Assembly (NCBI GenBank): GCA_009777335.1
Contig: WRMC01000002.1
Span: 1 to 64,000, forward strand
DNA: 64,000 nucleotides
Direction of reading: 5' to 3'
From: Treponema sp.
GTDB lineage: Bacteria > Spirochaetota > Spirochaetia > Treponematales > Breznakiellaceae
Shown: in pieces, positions 42,442-51,100 of the stretch
Numbering within the stretch: position 1 is the first letter of the stretch
Layout of the letters: every line of letters begins with the position of its first letter
The notes under the pieces: model-generated
Databases searched by the model: none
Told to the model about the DNA's origin: nothing
Seen by the model: only the letters and a program-made list of their open reading frames with translations
Position numbers and translations under genes: made by a program

Positions 42442-43205
42442 ACCTATCAAACATCATCATCATCCTGTCCCGTCCTTCGGAACCGGGGAATGTGGGGGCC
42501 GTGTGCCGGGCCATGAAGACCATGGGCTTCCATAGGCTGAGGGTGGTGGAGCCGGATTTTTCGTGGCTGGAGTTAAAGAACTCTGAGAAATCAGAGGAGA
42601 CTATAGTGGCCCGGGCGGTTCATGCGGCGGATGTCTGGGAGGGGGCCGAGAGGTTTTCCACCCTGGCGGAGGCGGTGAAGGACTGCAGCCTGGTCATAGG
42701 AACCACCCGCCGCCGAGGCCGGAACCGGAAGCAGGTCAGCATGACGCCTAAGGAGCTGGCGGAGTTTTTGCAAAAGAGGCTGGGGGAGGAGGCTGCGTCC
42801 AATGGCGGCCAAATTGGCTTGGTCTTTGGGAATGAGCGGACGGGCCTGGATGATGAAGAGATAGGCCTTTGCAACCTGGCTTCCCATATCCCGGTGGACG
42901 AGGCCTTTCCTTCCCTCAACCTGTCCCATGCGGTGCAGATCTATACCTACGAACTTTTTCTGGCCCTTTCTACCGGGGGGGCGGTGAAGGGGCAGTGGGT
43001 TCCCCTGACCCAGGAAAAATCAGAGGAGCTGGTTCAGAGGATTTCGGGGGAGCTGCGGCTTTTGGGGTTTTACAAGCAGGCGGGCCGGGAAGAGCAGGAA
43101 CGGTTTTTTCGGGATCTCTTTTCCCGCTCTGCCCTGTCGGAACGGGAGGGGATCTACTTTGCGGATCTTATCACCCGGGCGGTCCGCCTGAGCCAGAAGA
43201 CCTAG
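42438..43205 (+). CDS. trmJ: TrmJ-like tRNA/rRNA 2'-O-methyltransferase
   Basis: 255 residues, SPOUT family. Characteristic segments are ILSRPSEPGNVGAVCRAMKTMGF (motif 1), VIGTTRRRGRNRKQ, GLVFGNERTGLDDEEI (motif 2) and FPSLNLSHAVQIYTYELFLAL (motif 3), with a C-terminal helical extension of about 75 residues. TrmJ methylates the ribose at position 32 of certain tRNAs. The start overlaps the hsdR stop by four bases, so its translation may be coupled to hsdR although its GC-rich codon use is that of the core genome. Confidence 0.88.
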   Translation: MNLSNIIIILSRPSEPGNVGAVCRAMKTMGFHRLRVVEPDFSWLELKNSEKSEETIVARAVHAADVWEGAERFSTLAEAVKDCSLVIGTTRRRGRNRKQVSMTPKELAEFLQKRLGEEAASNGGQIGLVFGNERTGLDDEEIGLCNLASHIPVDEAFPSLNLSHAVQIYTYELFLALSTGGAVKGQWVPLTQEKSEELVQRISGELRLLGFYKQAGREEQERFFRDLFSRSALSEREGIYFADLITRAVRLSQKT

Positions 43206-43252
43206 ACTTAGTCTTTTAACATAGACGGGTATGTTGCGGCCTGACCTGGCGT

Positions 43253-44011
43253 CTAGAAAATTCGATAAAAAATCAATAACACCTTATACCATAGATAGGG
43301 GATGATCCTGAAAATCTTAAAGGGGTTTTGAAGGATAAAGCTGATGCCCTCCAGGCCCTTTTCAAAGGCGGTGTCGGTGGGGCGCTGGCGTTTTTCGGCG
43401 AAGACTTCGAAGAGGTCGCTGCACCAGAGGCGAAAGCCGGGGCTCAGGAGGTTCCCGTTTCGGGCTATCCAGTGTTCCGAGCCCCTGGTTCCCTTTCCTA
43501 CCAAGAGCAGGGAGGGGGCAGCTTTGCGGATGGCTTCTATGACGGCCCCTTCTTCCTGCTTTCGTAAGCCCCCGGAGTAACGGCCCAGAATTTTTATGCC
43601 CGGAAAGGTGGTCTGTATGTTCCGCTCGGCGACCCGGAGGACCTGGGGCTTGGCCCCCAGAAGGCAGAGGGAGAGTTCCCGGGGCTCCAAAAGCGACAAG
43701 AGGGAAATGACAAAATGAAAGGGCATGTAGCGATAGACCTTCTTCCCCGTCACGAAGCGGGTGCCGCTTACGAGGCTCTTGGAGATGGGGATTACCAGGG
43801 CGGCATTTAGGACATAGTTCCGGTACTCCCGGTTGCGGCGGGCCTTAAGGAGGTCCCAGAGGGACAGGAGGACTATATCGCAGCTGGCCGGGGGAAGGGG
43901 AGATCGCTTCTGGGTGAGGAGGAGGCGATCTATGACCTTGGGGAATTCCTCCGGGGGTATTATGTCCAGGGGGACCTTTAAGAGCAGGATTCTAGAGGTC
44001 GGGGTATCCAC
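43253..44011 (-). CDS. WecG/TagA/CpsF family glycosyltransferase
   Basis: 252 residues, GT26 family. Landmarks are the early CDIVLLSLWDLLKARRNREYR (where NxD-type motifs usually sit), LCLLGAKPQVLRVAERNIQTTFPGIKILGRYSGG, and APSLLLVGKGTRGSEHWIARNGNLL (family: P...VglG.PkQE.w). Such enzymes add ManNAc or related sugars to lipid-linked carriers for cell-surface polymers. The QE of the usual PkQE motif is replaced by SE, and the N-terminal aspartate region is degenerate. The start at 44011 lies 34 bases inside the upstream rsmE gene, so both are in one operon. Confidence 0.8.
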   Translation of the reverse strand: MDTPTSRILLLKVPLDIIPPEEFPKVIDRLLLTQKRSPLPPASCDIVLLSLWDLLKARRNREYRNYVLNAALVIPISKSLVSGTRFVTGKKVYRYMPFHFVISLLSLLEPRELSLCLLGAKPQVLRVAERNIQTTFPGIKILGRYSGGLRKQEEGAVIEAIRKAAPSLLLVGKGTRGSEHWIARNGNLLSPGFRLWCSDLFEVFAEKRQRPTDTAFEKGLEGISFILQNPFKIFRIIPYLWYKVLLIFYRIF

Positions 44012-44787
44012 GCGTTGCTCTCCAAAAGAAGTATTCGTATAACCGCGGTGCCATAGAGGGCGGCGGTTTCGGTTCGTAGGATCGTTGGCCCCATCATCAG
44101 GGGCTTGAATCCCGCTTCCTCTAGACCCTGGACCTCCCGGGGAGCAAAGCCCCCTTCGGGGCCCACTGCCAGGGCGATGAGATCGGGACTGGTACCAAGA
44201 TAGCTGTGAAAGCTTCCTTTGGCAAGAGGCGAAGGACCTTCTAACGAAGGGGCCTCAGGGTGGAGGAGCAGCCCCAGGGGTTTTTGATAGGACCCCTGGA
44301 GGTCCCTCCAGTAGGAGAGGGCTTCCTCGAAGGAGGCGGCGGGGCGGATCTGGGTTTCCGTCAGGGAGCCGCTCTGCTGGCGGGCCTCCCGGATGATCCG
44401 CTCCCAACGTTGGTGTTTGTCACCCTGGCTTAAGCGGGCATTGGAGTACTGGCTTGCAAAGGGGACGATGAGGTTCACGGCCCCCTCGGCGGCCTGACGG
44501 ACTATGGTGTCCATCTTGGTTCCCTGGGGGAGGCTCTGAAATAAGATGATGGGGGGCAGGGCCGGAAGGGAAGGGCGGCCCGGCGGATGGGTCTCTATCA
44601 CCTCCGCTACCAGGACCTTGTCTCTGGTGGATACTACCCGGAGTTCCTTCTCCTGGCCATCCAGAAGGGCCTGGAAGCTCATCCCCGCCTTAAGACGCCG
44701 GACCCGTACCAGGTAATGGTAGTCCTTGTCTGTGAGGCGCAGCTTTCCATCCGGGTCGGGAGGGCCCCTTAGGACGAAGTGTTTCAT
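43978..44787 (-). CDS. rsmE: 16S rRNA (uracil(1498)-N3)-methyltransferase
   Basis: 269 residues. An N-terminal PUA-like domain (MKHFVLRGP...HYLVRVRRLKAG) precedes the SPOUT domain with VGPEGGFAPREVQGLEEAGF and LGPTILRTETAA-type ending (here MGPTILRTETAALYG), which is diagnostic of RsmE. Methylates N3 of U1498 in 16S rRNA. It lies 11 bases downstream of ctpA on the minus strand and overlaps the glycosyltransferase gene. Confidence 0.93.
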   Translation of the reverse strand: MKHFVLRGPPDPDGKLRLTDKDYHYLVRVRRLKAGMSFQALLDGQEKELRVVSTRDKVLVAEVIETHPPGRPSLPALPPIILFQSLPQGTKMDTIVRQAAEGAVNLIVPFASQYSNARLSQGDKHQRWERIIREARQQSGSLTETQIRPAASFEEALSYWRDLQGSYQKPLGLLLHPEAPSLEGPSPLAKGSFHSYLGTSPDLIALAVGPEGGFAPREVQGLEEAGFKPLMMGPTILRTETAALYGTAVIRILLLESNAWIPRPLESCS

Positions 44788-44798
44788 CAGAGCTCCGC

Positions 44799-46298
44799 TT
44801 AGGATGCCTGGGCGAAGTCCTCTACCTGCATGGCCTCTTCCTGGAGGGCCCGCAGGGTTTTGGTTCCTTCCATAAGCATGCGGAAATTTTCTTCCCGGAG
44901 GATGTTCACCGCTTCCTTTAGCTGCACATCGTAGTCCAGGTCATAGACCGGGTCGGCGCTGGTGCGGTTTAGCTCATTCCGGATGAGCCGCCCCAAAAGG
45001 AAGGAATCCAGGTCGAACTCCCTGCTTAGGGTTTGGGCAAAGGCTTCCTGGGCCTGGGGACTGGCCTGGGGATTATCCTGGGCGTACTGGGCTATCCTGC
45101 CCGAGTTGATCAGGGTGTTCAGGTTCTCCACATCCGAAGAGGTAAACTCGGGGAAGAGGACCTCCCGGTCGGGGGGGATCCCTATCTGGTCTATGTTTAC
45201 ATCGCTGGGGGTATAGTAGTGGGCGGTGGTGATCTTAAAACCCGCCCTGTCCAGGGGATAGACCTGCTGGACCGAACCCTTGCCAAAGGATTTTTCGCCC
45301 ACCAGGTAGGCCCGGCCCCGGTCCTTCAGGGCCCCCGCAACTATCTCCGAGGCCGAGGCGGAGCCCCGGTTTATGAGCACGATGATGGGGATATCGGCCC
45401 CCACCATAGCCCTTCCCCGGGCCTGGTAGACCCGGTTCTCTGTGGGGATCCGGGAGCGGATGGATACCACCGTGCCGCCTTCAATAAAGAGGCTGGTCAG
45501 GTTTACCGCCGAATCGAGGAGGCCCCCGTAGTTGTTCCGTAGATCGATGATGAGCCCCTGGTAGCCCGCGGACTGGAAGGAGCTGATGGCATCCCGGCTC
45601 CGCTCTACCGTATAGGGGGTAAAGGTGAGGACGTTGAGGTAGCCTATGTCGTTGCCTATCATGGCATAGGTAACCGTGGGTACTTCGATGACTGCCCGGG
45701 TAAGGGTGATGGGGAATTCAATCCCCGCTCCCCGGCGGATGAGGATGGTCACATCGGTGCCGGGGGTCCCCCTGAGCCGGGAAGCGGCCTCGTCGCTGGA
45801 CATGAATTCGGTGGACTCCCCGTCGATGAGGACGATCAGGTCCCCCGGGTTAATCCCCGCGCGCCAGCCCGGGGTGCCTTCGATGGGGGCCGCCACTTCC
45901 AGGTAGTTGGGCCTGCCGTCGGGCCGGGGGGCCGTGGGCTTGCTTACATAGAGCCCCACGCCGCCGAAGCTGCCCTGGGTGGTGTGGCTGAGCCCCGCCA
46001 TTTCTGCCTCGGGGAGAAAGGCCGAGTTGGGATCCCCCAGGGAGCCTATCATCCCCGAGAGGGCCCCCTCGTAGAGGAGCTGCGGATCCGGTTCTTCTAT
46101 ATAATAGCGCTGGATAAACTCAAATACACTGCGGATGGTGTTTATATAATTGGGCAAGGGGTCCTGGGTCCTGCCCTGAGCCAGGGCTGTGGGTGCCAGG
46201 GTAACCGCAAAGACGGCACAAAAGATGAGGGTCGATATAACCCAAATGGCAGAAAGACGGGATTTCCGGGGCTGAGCCGCTTCATTATTGTGATCCAT
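44799..46298 (-). CDS. ctpA: C-terminal processing peptidase (S41), periplasmic
   Basis: 499 residues. A basic N-terminus, a signal anchor (IWVISTLIFCAVFAVTLAPTALA), the Ctp N-terminal helical region, a PDZ domain with APIEGTPGWRAGINPGDLIVLIDG (about 135-158), then the S41 domain with the catalytic Ser in NRGSASASEIVAGAL and Lys in GEKSFGKGSVQ. Cleaves C-terminal tails of exported proteins. The start ATG 46298 has no Shine-Dalgarno sequence; the promoter just upstream would begin transcription at or next to it. The C-terminal about 110 residues are helical and acidic. Confidence 0.94.
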   Translation of the reverse strand: MDHNNEAAQPRKSRLSAIWVISTLIFCAVFAVTLAPTALAQGRTQDPLPNYINTIRSVFEFIQRYYIEEPDPQLLYEGALSGMIGSLGDPNSAFLPEAEMAGLSHTTQGSFGGVGLYVSKPTAPRPDGRPNYLEVAAPIEGTPGWRAGINPGDLIVLIDGESTEFMSSDEAASRLRGTPGTDVTILIRRGAGIEFPITLTRAVIEVPTVTYAMIGNDIGYLNVLTFTPYTVERSRDAISSFQSAGYQGLIIDLRNNYGGLLDSAVNLTSLFIEGGTVVSIRSRIPTENRVYQARGRAMVGADIPIIVLINRGSASASEIVAGALKDRGRAYLVGEKSFGKGSVQQVYPLDRAGFKITTAHYYTPSDVNIDQIGIPPDREVLFPEFTSSDVENLNTLINSGRIAQYAQDNPQASPQAQEAFAQTLSREFDLDSFLLGRLIRNELNRTSADPVYDLDYDVQLKEAVNILREENFRMLMEGTKTLRALQEEAMQVEDFAQAS

Positions 46299-46304
46299 GG
46301 GTAT

Positions 46305-46332
46305 ATTTTAAAGAGATGTTATACTTTGTCAA
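46305..46332 (-). promoter_or_regulatory. ctpA promoter, candidate leaderless start
   Basis: On the minus strand TTGACA (46332-46327) and TAAAAT (46310-46305) are 16 bases apart. Only six bases separate the -10 element from the ctpA ATG, so transcription should begin at the start codon. No ribosome-binding site is visible. Confidence 0.55.
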
Positions 46333-46384
46333 TGTGGGGGGAGTATAGGGAAGATAAGATCGCCATATTTTAATCTTCGTACGA

Positions 46385-46595
46385 GAGGGGTGGGGGTCGC
46401 TCAGGTCTAGGAATTGAGATGAACCCGCCTACGGAGCCCCCGGCACCCAGTTTCTAGTCTAATCTCGCTGCGTTCAGCTATCCTCGCACATACTGGATGC
46501 CGGAGCTTCTCTCATTATCCTATTCTGCTTTTCTCGCGGTCTCCTCCAGCGGGGAACTCCCAGATATTCCTAGCCCCAAGCAACCCCCACCCCTC
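46385..46595. repeat. Nested long inverted repeat in the ctpA-dinB gap
   Basis: Outer arms 46385-46414 and 46566-46595 match at about 26 of 30 positions (for example GAGGGGTGGGGGT against ACCCCCACCCCTC, and CTAGGAAT against ATTCCTAG). Inside, CCGGCACCCAGT (46440-46451) pairs with ACTGGATGCCGG (46492-46503) at 11 of 12 positions. Most mismatches become G-U pairs if the minus strand is transcribed. It lies within the 664-base gene-free stretch 46299-46962 and may be a repeat element or a structured RNA. Confidence 0.6.
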
Positions 46596-46652
46596 CCATT
46601 CAAGCTTAATCTGATTGGTTAGACCAAAATTCATCACTACACATACAGTAGG

Positions 46653-46729
46653 CGGGGAAGAGTGATTAAATCTGTAGACAAAGGTGTCTGTCACCTTTGT
46701 CGAGCATTATTCATTATTTTTCTTCCCCG
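46653..46729. repeat. REP-like nested hairpin
   Basis: The centre is a perfect stem GACAAAGGTG (46677-46686) and CACCTTTGTC (46692-46701) with a five-base loop TCTGT. It is framed by a second perfect nine-base pair of arms, CGGGGAAGA (46653-46661) and TCTTCCCCG (46721-46729). Palindromes with a GGTGTCTGTCACC centre are, to my knowledge, common as extragenic repeats in bacterial genomes; a mobile REP-type element is inferred. Confidence 0.6.
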
Positions 46730-46808
46730 ATTACACTTGTAGGATGGATGGATTATTAAAGGCTCTTCTCAAGCTAATCACTCATTGCTTGCTCAGCTGG
46801 AGCAAAAA

Positions 46809-46899
46809 ATGCTCCTGGCGACGACATTGGCAGGAAAAATGTGCTAAATATAGTTGATAAGGTATAAGGCTTCCCTGCCACAGGAGTCGCTAGGGGCAT
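46809..46899 (+). ncRNA. Candidate structured RNA upstream of dinB
   Basis: ATGCTCCTGGCGAC (46809-46822) pairs with GTCGCTAGGGGCAT (46886-46899) over 14 positions, 12 Watson-Crick and two G-U. Inside, TGGCAGG (46828-46834) pairs with CCTGCCA (46874-46880), leaving a 39-base terminal loop. A small perfect hairpin, GGAGCA (46799-46804) with TGCTCC (46810-46815), competes with the 5' strand of the outer stem. The wobble pairs fit RNA on the plus strand rather than a DNA palindrome. No family recognised; it could be a leader of dinB, a stand-alone small RNA, or a mobile-element end. Confidence 0.4.
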
Positions 46900-46962
46900 G
46901 TTTTTGTCCAGCGGGGAACTGCGCATGAGGTCTTAGATTTTATTATGTTATAATAACCCATC

Positions 46963-48144
46963 ATGCTTAGGTACTTCCATGCGGACCTTGATGCCTTCTA
47001 TGCTTCGGTGGAGCAGTTGGACCATCCTCAGTATAGGGGGAAGCCTCTTATTGTGGGGGGGCTGCCCTCGGATAAGCGGGGGGTGGTTTCGGCGGCTTCT
47101 TATGAGGCCCGGGCCTTTGGGGTTCATTCGGCCATGCCCATTCTGGAGGCCCATAAGCTCTGTCCCCAGGGGATCTTTGTCCGGGGCCGCATGGGGCGCT
47201 ATCAGGAAAAATCCGAGGAGATCATGGCTATCTTTGAGGGATTTTGCCCCCGGATGGAGCAGCTCTCGGTGGATGAGGCTTTTTTGGACATCTCGGGGAC
47301 CGAGAAGGTCCTGGGGCCCTGGGAAGAGGCGGCCCGGAACTTAAAATCGAGGGTTCGGGAAGAAACAGGGCTGACGGTCTCTATAGGAGGAGCGGGGAAC
47401 AAGTATGTGGCCAAGATTGCTTCGGGGATGTCCAAGCCCGATGGGCTCTGCCTTATTCCCCCCGGGGGGGAAGAGGCTTTCATGCGGTCATTGCCGGTGG
47501 GAAAGATCTGGGGGGCCGGGAAGAAGACCCAGGAGATTTTTGCCAAGTACGGGCTCAAGACCTGTGAAGATATCTACGGTCTTTCCCAGGGGGCCCTCAG
47601 TTCCATGTTCGGCAAGGCCCTGGGGCTCTTCCTTTACCGGGCGGTCCGGGGGGAGGGGGCCGAGAGCTTTGACCGGGAAGGGGGCAGCCATTCCATGAGT
47701 GCCGAGCGGACCTTTGGGGACGATCTCTACGACCGCTTTGCCATGGAGACCGCCCTTCTGGAGATCTGCCAGACCCTGATGTTCCGGCTCCTTTCCAGCG
47801 GCGAAAAGAGTGCCACCATTTCCCTCAAGATCCGTTACGGAGATTTTAGTACCGACATATTCCGGGAGACCTTCGCCGAGCCGCTGCGGACCCTGAACGG
47901 CTTTTACTCCCGGGTGCTGGACCTTTTTAACCGGAGGTTCGATCCGGAGCGGGGTGAGCGTCTTGGGGTCCGCCTCATTGGGGCGGGGCTCATGAACCTG
48001 GCGGCCGAAGACCCCCTGCGGCAGGGGGAGCTCTTCGAGGAAAAAAGCGAAAAGGAACGGCGCCTGGAAGAATCAATCCTGTCGATTAACGCCAAGCATC
48101 CGGGGGCGGCCCTGCGCCGGGGCCGCTCGGGGCTTTCACCCTAG
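46963..48144 (+). CDS. dinB: DNA polymerase IV (Y family)
   Basis: 393 residues. Palm motifs FHADLDAFYASVEQ (first metal Asp) and LSVDEAFLDISG (DE pair), the little-finger start TVSIGGAGNKYVAKIASGMSKPDG, and a C-terminal sliding-clamp motif QGELF at about residue 360. Error-prone translesion polymerase. A TATAAT at 46949-46954 places transcription start next to ATG 46963 and no Shine-Dalgarno is visible; a convincing -35 is not seen. No LexA-type operator recognised. Convergent with the GH38 gene, overlapping it by four bases. Confidence 0.96.
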   Translation: MLRYFHADLDAFYASVEQLDHPQYRGKPLIVGGLPSDKRGVVSAASYEARAFGVHSAMPILEAHKLCPQGIFVRGRMGRYQEKSEEIMAIFEGFCPRMEQLSVDEAFLDISGTEKVLGPWEEAARNLKSRVREETGLTVSIGGAGNKYVAKIASGMSKPDGLCLIPPGGEEAFMRSLPVGKIWGAGKKTQEIFAKYGLKTCEDIYGLSQGALSSMFGKALGLFLYRAVRGEGAESFDREGGSHSMSAERTFGDDLYDRFAMETALLEICQTLMFRLLSSGEKSATISLKIRYGDFSTDIFRETFAEPLRTLNGFYSRVLDLFNRRFDPERGERLGVRLIGAGLMNLAAEDPLRQGELFEEKSEKERRLEESILSINAKHPGAALRRGRSGLSP

Positions 48145-51100
48145 GATTCAAAATCCAGCCAAATGGTCTTTACCTCGAAGGGCTTAAACTCCAGGGTGAT
48201 TTCACTTTCTGAAAAGTTTATGGGCTGGGGGTTCTCTTCGAGCATGTCTACTTCGTAGGCTCCCACAATGGGGGGCATGGTCATGAAGATGGCTGTGGCC
48301 TTGGCTTCGGCGCCGTAACATTCGTAGAGCCGCAGGATGATCCCCTGTTTTAGTTCCTCCTCCATGTCATCCAGGTCATCCAAATCCAGATCCTCCAAAT
48401 CAAAATCGTCCTGATTTTTCTTCTCTTCCGGTACCTTGATGGTCTCTACGATGACCCCATCCCCTTCCAAATCGAAGAAGGAATAGTCCCAGGTATGGAG
48501 CTGCATTTTTCCCATGGGCAGGGGGATGGGCCGGGAGAGGGAGGGAACATTGAGCTCGTAACCCGATTCGATCACATCGGATTCTTCAAAGGCCTCTAAA
48601 TAGGGAAGGAGGGCATAGCAGAAGCGGTGCAGGCCCTGGTCGGCTTCGGGGTCTGGAGCCAGGGGGGATCTAAGCAGGGTGAGTCCCACGGTGCCCCCCT
48701 CGGCATGGTGGCCGTACTTGCAATCGTTTAAGAGGGCTATGCTGCCCTGGGAATCTTCGAGGCTCACCCACTTGTGGGCGCAGAACTCAAACTGGGCCCT
48801 GTCTTGAGGAAGGTTCTGGTGGGTGTTCCTAAAGATGTGGCCGTACTGGACTTCGCATCGGATCCGGTCGGTGTTGATGGCGGTGTTAAATATAGTTTTT
48901 AGGAGCCGATGTTTTTCCCGCCAGTCCACCAGGGTGTCAAAGTCTATACGTCTAGACTCGGCGTAAAAGCGCATATCCTGGGTCAGGGTACTCTGGCCGA
49001 TCTGGTAGGTCCGCCTGATGGCAAAGCAGACGGGCCCGGAGGCGCTGATCTCGGTGGAAAGGAGCTTGGTCTCCTCGACCATAAAGCGCTTCCAGTCCGC
49101 ATCGATGTCCCAGGCATCAAACTTGAGGGGCACATCCTGGGCGCTGACGAAGCTGTTTAAGAAACCCCCGGGGGCGCAGAGTTCCCTGTCCATCTCCACA
49201 TCGTAGAGGCTGACGATCCTGCCGGCCTGGTCAAAGCGGACTTCGTAGTAGGGGGTCTTGAGGTTGTCCCCCCTAAAGGCAAAGGGCTTGGTGACCCGCT
49301 GGTATTCGGTGGGGATCAGGGTGGTATATCCCAGGGGGAGGATCTTGGGGGCGAGGATGTACTGCTCCTGCCCCTGGAGGTCCACATAGGGCTGAACCGG
49401 AAAGACCCAGTCCCTTCCTTCCTGTTCATCGGGAATAAGGATGGAGGTTTCGTCTTCTATGGGTTTGAGGGCCGTGATACCCTTCCCGAAATCGGCGGGA
49501 AAGGAATCAACATTGAAGAACTGGGGATCGCTCCTGTCCCAGGAAAGGTCGTTGTAGACCTGGAGGCCCCAGTGGGAGGGGCTCTCGTTCTGTTCGTGGA
49601 CATAGCGTTTCATGTCGTAGAGGTTCCGGTTCGTGAGGTCCTCCAGATCCTTTTCTATGGTCTTGTAGGTTTCTTTGGTCTCATCGTAGACCCGTTTAAT
49701 CGAAGAACCGGGGATGATGTCATGGAACTGGTTGGTTAAAAGGAGCTTCCAGTTGGCCAAGAGGCGCTGGTGGGGATAGGGGACGCTCATCTCTATGAGG
49801 GCCAGGACCGAGAAAAACTCTGCCCGGCGCAGGGCGTATTCCAGCTTGCGGTTATAGCGCTTAACGGCCCCCTGGGTGGTGTAGGTCCCCCGGTGGAGTT
49901 CCAGGTAGAGCTCTCCCTTCCACTCAGGCCAGGTCTTGCCGGGGCTAAAGATCTCTTCCATGCTCTGGGAGACCTTCTTCCAGGCCGCCTTGGGGGCCCC
50001 CTCCAGGTTAGCCAGCCGGCGGGCTATTTCCAGGTCACCCCGGGCGGTGCCGCCCCCGCCGTCTCCTTCCCCTATGGGTTTGACTGCGGCGGATTGCAGC
50101 TCCTTGTGCTGGATGTTCTTCCAGGTCTCCCAGAGGTCTTCGGGCCTGACCCGGCCGTTGTATCCTCCCATGCGGGAGCTGATAAAGTGGGTAGCTATGC
50201 CTGTCCCGTCTATGCCCCGCCAGATAAAACTGTCGTAGGGGAAGCGGGTGGTGTCGTTCCAGTTGATCTTGCTGGTGATAAAGTACTTGATGCCGCACTT
50301 GGCCAGGATCTGGGGCAGGGCGGCGGCATAACCGAAGACATCGGGGAGCCAGAGGACATCGTTCACGGGGCCCCCCTGCTCATCCCCCAGGAGCTCCCGG
50401 TAGGCCTGTTTACCCACCAGGAACTGCCGGATCAGGGACTCGCCGCCGGTGACATTGCAGTCCGCCTCGACCCACATACCCCCATTGGGTTCCCAGCTTC
50501 CCTTCTTGTAGGCTTCTTTTACAGCTTCGAAGATCTCGGGGTATTCATTTTTAATGAGTTCCAGCTGGGCACTCTGGCTCTGGATAAACACAAACTCCGG
50601 GTATTCTTTCATGAGGGCGCACATGTTCATGTAGGTCCGGGCGATCTTTCGTTCCGTCTCGCCTATGTGCCAGAGCCAGGCATGGTCTATGTGGGCATGG
50701 CCGATGAGGTTGATAGCCGGGACCGTGCTGCCGTTGACCGCCTGCATGAGGGGAAGCAGTTTGGTCCGAGCGGCGGCGGCCTCTTCTTCGAGGGTCTGAC
50801 CGGCGGAGTCAAAGTAGATATCCATGAGGGCTTCGTAGAGGCCCTGGATAATCTGGACCCGGCGCAGGGAGTCTTTGTCCAGGGTCCCGGCGGTTTCAAA
50901 AAGGGTCAGAGCGTCGTAGTAGAGGCCGTAGACCGGCTCTATCCGTTCCGCCAGGGTACCCCCTTCAAAGACATTGGGGTAGTCCTTAATCGAACGCCCC
51001 AGGGTGAGCATGACCCGGTTTTCTTCCAGGGGGTGGCAGCCGGGGAAATAATGGCCCCCATAAGCTTCTATATGAAGGGTGTGTTCCTTCCCATCGGCCT

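Noticed and set aside
46299-46962. tRNA or rRNA gene in the gene-free stretch
   Set aside because: No cloverleaf with a T-loop GTTCNANNC and acceptor stem, and no rRNA-like sequence, could be found on either strand.
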